Of a stretch of 5,122 nucleotides of DNA, positions 1-5,122 are shown piece by piece. A program made the position numbers and the translations under genes. Below the pieces are notes generated by a model. The model made no database searches, had not been told where the DNA came from, and worked only from the letters and a program-made list of their open reading frames with translations. Positions within the stretch are counted from its first letter, which is position 1, and the number at the start of each line of letters is the position of its first letter. The stretch spans positions 1 to 5,122 of the forward strand of contig FR880200.1 of NCBI GenBank assembly GCA_000435195.1, in the 5' to 3' direction. This stretch comes from Clostridium sp. CAG:169. GTDB lineage: Bacteria > Bacillota > Clostridia > Oscillospirales > Ruminococcaceae.

Positions 1-2661
1 GGCAACGGTGCCCACGCCGGTAATCTTGAACACCTCGCGCACCTCTGCTCTGCCCAGTTCGACCTCGCGGGTTTTTGGAGCCAGCATACCCTTCATAGCC
101 GAAGAGATTTCCTCGATGGCGTCATAGATGACGCGGTACATTCTCATGTCGACCCCTTCGGTCTCCGCCATATCCCTTGCAACCGGGTCTGGACGAACGT
201 TGAAGCCAACGATGATAGCGCCGCACGCCTGTGCCAGCATAACGTCCGACTTGCTGACAGCGCCGACTGCTCCGTGGATTACCTTGACGCGGACCTCCGG
301 GTTGCTCAGTTTTTCCAGCGACTGTTTGACCGCCTCTACCGAGCCCTGTACGTCTGCTTTGACAATCAGCGGCAGCTCTTTGGTCTCTCCGACCTCGATC
401 TGCTCGAACAGGTTATCCAGCGTTACCTTCTGGTAGGAGCTGAACTCCTTCTCCTTGGCCTGCTGTCTGCGCTGTTCAACCAGCTCACGAGCCAGTCTTT
501 CGTCCTCAACGGCATTGAACTCGTCGCCTGCTGCCGGTACCTCTGCCAGACCGGTGATTTCGACCGGAGTGGAAGGACCTGCGGTTTCGATGCGCTCGCC
601 GCGGGAGTTGGTCATCACTCTGACTCTGCCGACTGCGGTGCCTGCAATGACACTGTCGCCGGATTTGAGGGTACCGTTCTGCACCAGGATGGTAGCGACC
701 GGACCTCTGCCCTTATCGAGTTTTGCTTCGATGACAGTACCCTTTGCCAGACGGTCCGGGTTTGCTTTCAGCTCTTTTACCTCAGCCATCAGCAGGATGT
801 TTTCCAGCAGGTCCTGAATGCCCATCTTGGTCTTTGCCGAAACCGGAACACAGATGACGTCGCCGCCCCATTCCTCCGGTACCAGCTCGTACTCGGTCAG
901 CTCCTGCATAACCTTATCCGGGTTTGCAGTCGGTTTATCCATTTTGTTGATAGCAACGATGATCGAAATGCCAGCCGCTTTTGCGTGGTTGATCGACTCA
1001 ACGGTCTGCGGCATGATGCCGTCGTCGGCAGCTACAACCAGCACTGCAATATCGGTGATGTCCGCACCGCGCGCACGCATAGCGGTAAACGCCTCATGTC
1101 CCGGGGTATCCAGGAAGGTGATTGGCTTGCCGCTGACGTTGACCTGGTACGCACCGATGTGCTGGGTGATACCGCCTGCCTCGGTGGAGGTGACATCCGC
1201 ATGACGAATGGCGTCAAGGATGGAGGTCTTACCGTGGTCTACGTGACCCATAACAACAACGACCGGCGGACGCTCTACCTTCTCTTCGTCCTTATCCTCG
1301 CTGTCGTCGAACAGACGGTCCTCGATGGTAACGACCACCTCACGCTCGACCTTTGCACCGATTTCCATTGCAACCAATGCAGCGGTATCGTAGTCGATGA
1401 TGTCCGACACCGACTTCATCTCGCCCAATGCCATCAAGCGTTTGACAATCTCTGCCGACTGAATTTTCAGCTTGAGAGCCAGGTCGCCGACGGTGATTTC
1501 ATCCGGCAGGGTGATGTGCAGCTTCTGACGGCGCTCGCGCTCCATCTCCAGCTTCTTGAGTTTCTCCATCTCCTTGTCCTTTTTGGACATGAAGTTCTTT
1601 TTCTTATTGTTTCTGCCGCCGATCTTCTGTTTCTTCACGCCGTCGTCGCGTTTTGCCAGATTGGTCGGTGCAATATTTTCATAACGCTCGTTGTATTTGT
1701 CCAGCTCGACGTTTGCCGCACGCATATCCACGTGACGGATCATCTTACCATTGACGTTTTCGTCCAGTTCCGGGTTGATGGCAGATGCCTGTCTTGGCGC
1801 AGCTGCCGGTTTCTGCGGTTTTGCCGGTTTGTTCTGCTGTGGACGATTGTTGTTATTGTTCATGCCGCGGTTGCGGTCGTTCGAACGAAAATCACCCTGT
1901 GGGCGGTCATTCGAGCGGAAACCGCCCTGCGGACGGTCGCCGCGGTCGCCGGAGCGGAATCCACCCTGCGGGCGGTCGCTGCGCTCGCCGGAACGGAAGC
2001 CACCCTGTGGGCGGTCGCCGCCGGATCTGCGTTCGCCGGTGCGATTATCATTCTGCGGACGTCTTTCACCGCGGTCACCGTTGGTACGGTTGTTCTGTGG
2101 GCGGTCGGACTGCGGCTTCTGCGCGGGTTTGCCGCCTTCTTTCGCGCCCGGGCGCTTTGGTGTTTCACTCATATCCTGCTTCTCCCTCTCCATCTGAGTC
2201 TCTTGGGCATCCGCTTCCTTTTGAGCCGATGCCGGCTTTGGTTGTTCCTGTTCTGCCGGTTTTGGCTCCGGTTTTACTTCTGGCTGTGCCGGTTGGGATT
2301 TTGCAGCCTCCTTGACCTGCGGCAGTTCTTCTTTTGCCGGGCTTTCAGCCACAGTTTCCGCCGGTTTTTCCTCCGGCTTTGGCTGTGCCTTTTTCTGCTG
2401 CTGTTCTTTCTTTTCCTTTTCCGGTTTGGACTTTGCCTGCGGCACCTTGGATTCCTCGCGGTACGCATAATAGCTGTCCAGGCTGTCCATCTGATTTTTT
2501 TGCGTATAGGTTTCAAAAACAAAATTCAGCTCTTCATTGCTAAGGGCGGTGGTGCGCTTTTTTTCACCCGGGAACTGCTTTTCCAGCAGCTCCACCAGTT
2601 CCTTCATCGGGACGTTCAGGTCCTTTGCGACCTCGCTGATTCTGTATTTATCATTTATCAT
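1..2661 (-). CDS. infB: Translation initiation factor IF-2, 3' end cut by window edge
   Basis: IF-2 is the GTPase that places initiator tRNA on the 30S subunit and promotes 50S joining. The sequence shows 887 codons. An N-terminal IF2_N domain (about residues 1-55, starting MINDKYRISEVAKDLNV) is followed by a disordered Lys/Glu/Gln/Pro-rich stretch (about 65-160), an Arg/Gly/Asn-rich stretch with tandem repeats (about 184-270), a basic linker, and a second IF2_N domain (about 381-445). The G domain has GHVDHGKT at 472-479, DTPGH at 518-522, NKMD at 572-575 and SAK at 608-610. Domain II starts near 641 and domain III covers about 763-860 (KADVQGS, IIVGFNVRPD). Domain IV begins near 861 and is cut after GVGTVA, so roughly 60-70 residues are missing by comparison with the family. 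ATG at 2661 is chosen because it fits the IF2_N start and has GGAGG 11 nt upstream. The N-terminal part before the G domain is long compared with the B. subtilis protein. Last visible gene of the operon. Confidence 0.98.
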   Translation of the reverse strand, partial: MINDKYRISEVAKDLNVPMKELVELLEKQFPGEKKRTTALSNEELNFVFETYTQKNQMDSLDSYYAYREESKVPQAKSKPEKEKKEQQQKKAQPKPEEKPAETVAESPAKEELPQVKEAAKSQPAQPEVKPEPKPAEQEQPKPASAQKEADAQETQMEREKQDMSETPKRPGAKEGGKPAQKPQSDRPQNNRTNGDRGERRPQNDNRTGERRSGGDRPQGGFRSGERSDRPQGGFRSGDRGDRPQGGFRSNDRPQGDFRSNDRNRGMNNNNNRPQQNKPAKPQKPAAAPRQASAINPELDENVNGKMIRHVDMRAANVELDKYNERYENIAPTNLAKRDDGVKKQKIGGRNNKKKNFMSKKDKEMEKLKKLEMERERRQKLHITLPDEITVGDLALKLKIQSAEIVKRLMALGEMKSVSDIIDYDTAALVAMEIGAKVEREVVVTIEDRLFDDSEDKDEEKVERPPVVVVMGHVDHGKTSILDAIRHADVTSTEAGGITQHIGAYQVNVSGKPITFLDTPGHEAFTAMRARGADITDIAVLVVAADDGIMPQTVESINHAKAAGISIIVAINKMDKPTANPDKVMQELTEYELVPEEWGGDVICVPVSAKTKMGIQDLLENILLMAEVKELKANPDRLAKGTVIEAKLDKGRGPVATILVQNGTLKSGDSVIAGTAVGRVRVMTNSRGERIETAGPSTPVEITGLAEVPAAGDEFNAVEDERLARELVEQRRQQAKEKEFSSYQKVTLDNLFEQIEVGETKELPLIVKADVQGSVEAVKQSLEKLSNPEVRVKVIHGAVGAVSKSDVMLAQACGAIIVGFNVRPDPVARDMAETEGVDMRMYRVIYDAIEEISSAMKGMLAPKTREVELGRAEVREVFKITGVGTVA
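1882..2016 (-). repeat. Tandem 39-bp repeats coding Arg/Gly-rich 13-residue units in IF-2
   Basis: Four copies of a unit beginning DRPQGGFRS lie in frame inside infB. They begin at 2016, 1977, 1938 and 1908. The first two steps are 39 bp (13 residues) and the last is 30 bp (10 residues). The fourth copy reads DRPQGDFRS. The copies differ at synonymous positions, so the repeat is not very recent or is under selection at protein level. The unit is Arg-, Gly- and Gln-rich with one Phe, resembling disordered RNA-binding RGG-type tracts. It falls at about residues 216-260 and is flanked by related Arg/Asn/Gln-rich sequence on both sides, including a run of five Asn just after it. Its function is not known from the sequence. 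Confidence 0.9.
2170..2191 (-). promoter_or_regulatory. Possible internal ribosome binding site and ATG start within infB
   Basis: On the coding strand the purine block GGAGAGGGAG (2191-2182) stands 9 nt before an in-frame ATG at 2172-2170 (Met164, followed by SETPKRPG). A second in-frame ATG, Met157, overlaps the purine block at 2193. Initiation at Met164 would give a shorter IF-2 lacking the first IF2_N domain and the Lys/Glu-rich segment but keeping the Arg/Gly repeats and all GTPase parts. Shorter IF-2 forms made by internal initiation are known in Escherichia coli and Bacillus subtilis. The purine block also simply encodes Met-Glu-Arg-Glu, so it may be coincidental. Confidence 0.3.
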
Positions 2662-2672
2662 GCAAACATACG

Positions 2673-2680
2673 CCTCCTTT
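2673..2680 (-). promoter_or_regulatory. Ribosome binding site of infB
   Basis: AAAGGAGG on the coding strand ends 11 nt before the infB ATG at 2661. A nearer ATG at 2669 is only 3 nt from the motif and is in a different frame. It runs ATG TTT GCA TGA, and its stop codon overlaps the infB ATG. A third ATG at 2654 is also out of frame. The IF2_N protein sequence decides for 2661. Confidence 0.8.
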
Positions 2681-2717
2681 TATCCAGGAATGCTTTTGTC
2701 CTGCCTGTCTTGTGTTG

Positions 2718-3023
2718 CTAATCGATAAGGCTGTTCATTTTTGATGCAAAACCTTCATCCGTTACAGCGGCAATGCCGCAGCGTTTGCCGCAGCCCTGCC
2801 GGATGTCCTGCATGGTCAGCTGCAAACACATCGGCTGCAGCTTGTGCTGCTCTGCGTAAAAAAGCAGCTCCTTCAGGCTTTTTGGGGAAAGGTCCTGTGT
2901 GTAATAGACCCCACACAGCTGACCTTCCTTCATCTGCTCGACCACCCGCTCAAAGCCCAAAACAAGTCGTCCTGCCCTGCGCGCCATCGAAAGGGTGGCA
3001 AGCTGCTGCTGCGCTGTGGTCAT
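2718..3023 (-). CDS. ylxQ: YlxQ, L7Ae/L30e-family RNA-binding protein
   Basis: A 101-residue protein of the ribosomal L7Ae/L30e/S12e/Gadd45 fold, the family that binds kink-turn RNA. The visible signature is RRAGRLVLG at residues 15-23, the position where relatives carry R-K-A-G-K-L-G, the hydrophobic strand GVYYTQDLS (38-46), and the C-terminal IAAVTDEGFASKM (84-96). Its length matches the roughly 100-residue bacterial YlxQ proteins. The frame is open further upstream, but the ATG at 3023 is chosen because it begins the conserved fold, has GGAGG 9 nt upstream, and overlaps the ylxR stop as ATGA. That overlap implies translational coupling to ylxR. The precise cellular role of YlxQ is poorly defined. 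Its place between ylxR and infB suggests work on ribosomal or other structured RNA. Confidence 0.94.
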   Translation of the reverse strand: MTTAQQQLATLSMARRAGRLVLGFERVVEQMKEGQLCGVYYTQDLSPKSLKELLFYAEQHKLQPMCLQLTMQDIRQGCGKRCGIAAVTDEGFASKMNSLID

Positions 3024-3313
3024 TGCTGTGTGCCTCCTTCGCTTTGCATCTGCTGCTCCAGCCGTTCGTACACCTGCTCCGGGATGGCAGTCTGCAACGC
3101 GCGCTCGAGCTGACGGGTCTTGCGCGCCTTTTGCAGGCACTCACAGCTTTTGCACAAGTAAGCGCCTCGGCCGGACTGCTTGCCGGTAAAGTCCAGACTG
3201 ATCTCTCCCTGTGGGGAGCGAACGACGCGGATCATCTCTTTTTTCGGCTTGTGCTCCCGACACCCGGTACACATCCGCACCGGCATCTTTTTTTGTGGTG
3301 TAGCAGCGCTCAT
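3020..3313 (-). CDS. ylxR: YlxR/RnpM family RNA-binding protein
   Basis: A 97-residue basic protein of the YlxR family (DUF448). The family hallmarks are visible: MCTGCRE at 14-20, KPKKEMIRVVR at 22-32 and GRGAYLC at 48-54. Four cysteines form two CxxC pairs (C15/C18 and C54/C57), with an extra C59. This could allow metal binding, though that is inference. In B. subtilis the homologue has been reported as a modulator of RNase P and renamed RnpM. The ATG at 3313 is the start, giving a short leader before the conserved KKMPVRMC block. A start at Met10 (3286) is less likely because no ribosome binding site sits at a suitable distance. The C-terminal tail (about 70-97) is probably helical. The stop TGA overlaps the ylxQ ATG. 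Confidence 0.95.
   Translation of the reverse strand: MSAATPQKKMPVRMCTGCREHKPKKEMIRVVRSPQGEISLDFTGKQSGRGAYLCKSCECLQKARKTRQLERALQTAIPEQVYERLEQQMQSEGGTQQ
3033..3040 (-). promoter_or_regulatory. Ribosome binding site of ylxQ inside ylxR
   Basis: GGAGG lies in the last codons of ylxR (it encodes part of the SEGG tail), 9 nt before the ylxQ ATG at 3023. It decides this start over the longer open frame upstream and supports coupled translation of the two genes. Confidence 0.8.
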
Positions 3314-3330
3314 CCTCCTGCGCCTCCTTT
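3314..3330 (-). promoter_or_regulatory. Doubled Shine-Dalgarno motif before ylxR
   Basis: The coding strand reads AAAGGAGGCGCAGGAGG directly before the ATG. The first GGAGG has a 9-nt spacer and is properly placed for initiation at 3313. The second, AGGAGG, touches the start codon and cannot serve that ATG. It may be incidental or may compete for the 16S rRNA tail. Confidence 0.7.
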
Positions 3331-3365
3331 GCCTTCTCTAATTTGTATTGCGAATCGAAATCGGA

Positions 3366-4514
3366 TTATTCAAAATCGAAATCATCAGCGAACAGATCGT
3401 CCACTGCTTTGTCGATTTCTGCCTGGGTCTGTGCCTTGAGTTGCTCATGCTGCTCGACAATCTCCTGCTCCTGACTCTGTGGACCGATGTCGATCTTCCA
3501 GCCGGTCAAACGGGCTGCCAGACGGACGTTCTGTCCCTTGTTGCCGATTGCAAGCGAAAGCTGGCTGTCCGGTACGATAGCTTTGCAGTTTTTGGCGCCG
3601 GTCGGGTCCACCAGAACGCGGACGACCTCTGCCGGAGAAAGGGCTTCTGCCACCAGCTCCTCCGGGTTTTCGCTGTATTTGATGACGTCGATCTTCTCGC
3701 CGCCCAGCTCTTCAACGATGGCGGAGACGCGGGAACCCTTCGGTCCGATGCAAGCGCCGACTGCGTCAACGTTCTCGTCCTTGCTCCAGACTGCAATCTT
3801 GGTACGGGAGCCTGCCTCACGGGAAACTGCCATGATTTCCACCGTGCCGTCCTTGATTTCCGGGGTGTGCATCTCAAACAGACGTTTGATCAGCCCCGGA
3901 TGGGTACGGGAAATCATCAGCTTTGGATTTTTGCCGCCGGTCAGAACGTCTACGACATACACCATGATGCGCTGACCTTCATGCAGCACCTCGCCCGGAA
4001 CCTGCTCGCTCTTTGGCAGGATGGCTTCGCTCTTGTCGATTTCAACGGTAGCGTTGCCCTTAACCTCGTCAATCTTGAGGACCGGTACCGAGATGATTTC
4101 ATATTTCTTATCCTGATACTTCTGCACCAGCTGACCTTTTTCTGCCTCGCTGATGCCCTGACGGATGACGTGTTTTGCCGACTGTGCAGCAATTCGTCCA
4201 AACTGCTTGGTTTCCAGCGGAATCTCTACCATTCCGCCCACATGTGCCACCTTGCTGTACTTGGTAGCATCCTGTAAGGTGATTTCGTTTTCCGGGTCCT
4301 CGACCTCTTCCACCACCTGCTTGCGTACCGCTACATAAAAGCGGCGCTTGACCGGATCGATCTCCACGATGGTGTTTTCGCTGCCACCCATGTCACGTTT
4401 GATGGCAACCGCAATGGCGTTGCTGATCTTCTCGATCAGGTAGGTCATCGGGATGCCTCTTTCTTTTTCCAATAAAGCCAGTGCTTCGAAAAACTCACTG
4501 TTGATGGTGCTCAC
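3366..4514 (-). CDS. nusA: Transcription termination/antitermination factor NusA
   Basis: NusA binds RNA polymerase and nascent RNA and tunes pausing, intrinsic termination and antitermination. The protein is 382 residues from a GTG start at 4514, where GGAGGA sits 6 nt upstream. An in-frame TTG at 4553 lacks such a site and would add 13 residues outside the family start. Domains in order: N-terminal RNAP-binding domain (about 1-125, starting STINSEFFEALALLEKERG), S1 domain (about 138-200), KH1 with GPKG at 257-260 and KH2 with GNKG at 324-327. The RTKIAV motif before KH1 is typical. The end is a short acidic tail (DDLFADDFDFE). The length agrees with Firmicutes NusA (about 370 residues) and lacks the C-terminal acidic repeats of the longer E. 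coli protein. It follows rimP by 41 bp in the same operon. Confidence 0.98.
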   Translation of the reverse strand: MSTINSEFFEALALLEKERGIPMTYLIEKISNAIAVAIKRDMGGSENTIVEIDPVKRRFYVAVRKQVVEEVEDPENEITLQDATKYSKVAHVGGMVEIPLETKQFGRIAAQSAKHVIRQGISEAEKGQLVQKYQDKKYEIISVPVLKIDEVKGNATVEIDKSEAILPKSEQVPGEVLHEGQRIMVYVVDVLTGGKNPKLMISRTHPGLIKRLFEMHTPEIKDGTVEIMAVSREAGSRTKIAVWSKDENVDAVGACIGPKGSRVSAIVEELGGEKIDVIKYSENPEELVAEALSPAEVVRVLVDPTGAKNCKAIVPDSQLSLAIGNKGQNVRLAARLTGWKIDIGPQSQEQEIVEQHEQLKAQTQAEIDKAVDDLFADDFDFE

Positions 4515-4520
4515 GTTCTT

Positions 4521-4527
4521 TCCTCCT
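4521..4527 (-). promoter_or_regulatory. Ribosome binding site that fixes the GTG start of nusA
   Basis: AGGAGGA on the coding strand is followed by the 6-nt spacer AAGAAC and then GTG AGC ACC. This is the only strong site in the rimP-nusA gap and places the NusA start at the conserved N-terminus. Confidence 0.85.
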
Positions 4528-4555
4528 GTTTGCGGATGATGTGATCCGCACAATG

Positions 4556-5050
4556 CTACTTAAAACTGATCTGCTCATATAAACGGATGTAAGCGGCGTC
4601 CTTCTTCTCAATGGTCAGCTGCTGTCCGTCCAGCTCGACGGTGATGGTCTGGTCGTCACAGCTGCACAGCGGAGCTACAAATTCCCGCAGGCTGCTGCCA
4701 TTTTCCAGCTGCATCGGGCGGATGAGTTTGACCTCGATCTGCTCTCCCAGATAGCGCTCAAAGTGCCAGGGACGAACAAGGTCTCTGCCGATGCCCGGAG
4801 AGGACACCTCAAAATAGTAGGACTGGCTGATTGGGTCTGCTTCGTCCAGGATTTTATCCATCCGACGGCTAAGATTTTCACAGTCGTCGATGGTGACGCC
4901 GCCCTCTTTGTCGATAAACAGACGCAGATACCAGGAAGCGCCCTCCTTTTCAAAGCGGACATCCCACAGCTGCAAGCCCATTTCTGCCACGACAGGCTGT
5001 GCCAGGGCGGTGACAGTGTCAACAGTATTTGGTTTTTTTGATGTTGCCAA
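4556..5050 (-). CDS. rimP: Ribosome maturation factor RimP
   Basis: RimP assists late assembly of the 30S ribosomal subunit. The 164-residue product shows the N-terminal domain (about 1-90), with the family pattern LAQPVVAEMGLQLWDVRFEKEG and DPI at 72-74. The hallmark EVSSPGIGRDL is at 81-91, and a C-terminal SH3-like domain covers about 92-164. Length fits the family (about 150-165). The start is TTG at 5050, with GGAAGG 8 nt upstream. In this frame no ATG or GTG lies between that codon and the preceding stop, and the ATG at 5070 is in another frame. It is the first gene of the visible operon, as in other Firmicutes. Confidence 0.96.
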   Translation of the reverse strand: MATSKKPNTVDTVTALAQPVVAEMGLQLWDVRFEKEGASWYLRLFIDKEGGVTIDDCENLSRRMDKILDEADPISQSYYFEVSSPGIGRDLVRPWHFERYLGEQIEVKLIRPMQLENGSSLREFVAPLCSCDDQTITVELDGQQLTIEKKDAAYIRLYEQISFK

Positions 5051-5058
5051 AACGGTTT

Positions 5059-5066
5059 CCTTCCTT
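5059..5066 (-). promoter_or_regulatory. Ribosome binding site for the TTG start of rimP
   Basis: AAGGAAGG on the coding strand is followed by the 8-nt spacer AAACCGTT and TTG. It is a somewhat weaker match to the anti-Shine-Dalgarno than the AGGAGG sites of the downstream genes. It supports the unusual TTG start. Confidence 0.65.
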
Positions 5067-5093
5067 TCATTTCTGTCGCGGTAGTGATGTCAA

Positions 5094-5122
5094 CTTACAA
5101 AACAAAAGAGCGGGAGAACCCC
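5094..5122 (-). terminator. Possible 3' half of an intrinsic terminator upstream of rimP
   Basis: Read on the minus strand, the edge begins GGGGTTCTCCCGCTC followed by TTTTGTTTTG. A GC-rich arm running into a T-rich tract is what the descending half of an intrinsic terminator looks like. The ascending half would lie outside the window. A small GGG-TTCT-CCC hairpin is possible on its own but weak. It could end an upstream gene or act as an attenuator in the operon leader. The remaining leader (5051-5093) shows only the rimP ribosome binding site. Confidence 0.3.

Noticed and set aside
2685..2703. Small hairpin CAGGA/TCCTG in the ylxQ-infB gap
   Set aside because: Only five base pairs with a nine-base loop and no T-tract after it. 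It is too weak to call a terminator or regulatory structure.
274..2721. Very long plus-strand open frame (815 codons from a GTG, in fact open from base 1) opposite infB
   Set aside because: It is in exact codon register with infB, and its openness follows from the absence of TTA, CTA and TCA codons there. Its translation is Leu/Phe/Cys-rich with no recognisable domain, while the opposite strand encodes a complete set of IF-2 motifs.
3024..3140. Extended YlxQ N-terminus starting at 3140
   Set aside because: The extra residues overlap ylxR in another frame and are not like the L7Ae fold. ATG at 3023 has its own ribosome binding site and an ATGA overlap.
3348..4277. Plus-strand open frame of 309 codons opposite nusA
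   Set aside because: Codon-aligned shadow of nusA. The minus strand carries clear S1 and KH domains.
4515..4553. Extended NusA N-terminus from TTG at 4553
   Set aside because: No ribosome binding site there, and the extra 13 residues are outside the family. GTG at 4514 has an AGGAGGA site and begins the conserved domain.
4675..5070. Minus-strand frame starting with ATG at 5070, overlapping rimP
   Set aside because: It is a shifted frame of rimP with no family resemblance. Its ATG overlaps the rimP ribosome binding region only by chance.
5065..5093. TTGACA (minus strand, 5093-5088) as a -35 box of a promoter for rimP
   Set aside because: At 16-18 bp spacing the -10 candidates match TATAAT at only two or three of six positions. 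The transcript would also begin at or after the rimP ribosome binding site.

Overview
The window carries one conserved bacterial operon, read entirely from the minus strand: rimP - nusA - ylxR (rnpM) - ylxQ (L7Ae family) - infB. This gene order is the classical Firmicutes nusA-infB operon known from Bacillus subtilis. Short intergenic gaps, strong AGGAGG-type ribosome binding sites, the 382-residue NusA without the C-terminal repeats of Proteobacteria, and the presence of both ylxR and ylxQ all point to a Firmicute. The moderately GC-rich coding sequence and the Lys/Glu/Gln- and Arg/Gly-rich N-terminus of IF2 suggest a Clostridia lineage, perhaps an Oscillospirales-type gut anaerobe. That placement below phylum is inference, not proof.

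Layout, in the direction of transcription (high to low coordinates). Positions 5122-5051 are non-coding leader with a possible half of a terminator hairpin at the very edge. rimP (5050-4556) opens with TTG. After 41 bp comes nusA (4514-3366), opening with GTG. After 52 bp comes ylxR (3313-3020), with two stacked Shine-Dalgarno motifs. ylxQ (3023-2718) overlaps the ylxR stop codon in an ATGA arrangement. After 56 bp infB begins at 2661 and runs off the window at base 1, with 887 codons visible and the last part of domain IV missing. No gap between genes exceeds about 60 bp, and there is no sign of tRNA, rRNA, CRISPR or mobile elements. No convincing promoter or terminator lies between the genes.

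Functionally the five products link RNA polymerase and ribosome work: RimP matures the 30S subunit, NusA controls pausing, termination and antitermination, YlxR and YlxQ are small RNA-binding proteins, and IF2 delivers initiator tRNA and joins the subunits. This is an ordinary housekeeping region and I find no undescribed system in it. The points worth a second look are the Arg/Gly-rich 13-residue repeats in IF2, a possible internal start in infB, complete avoidance of TTA, CTA and TCA codons across the visible infB, the non-ATG starts of the first two genes, and a small in-register duplication across the nusA stop codon.
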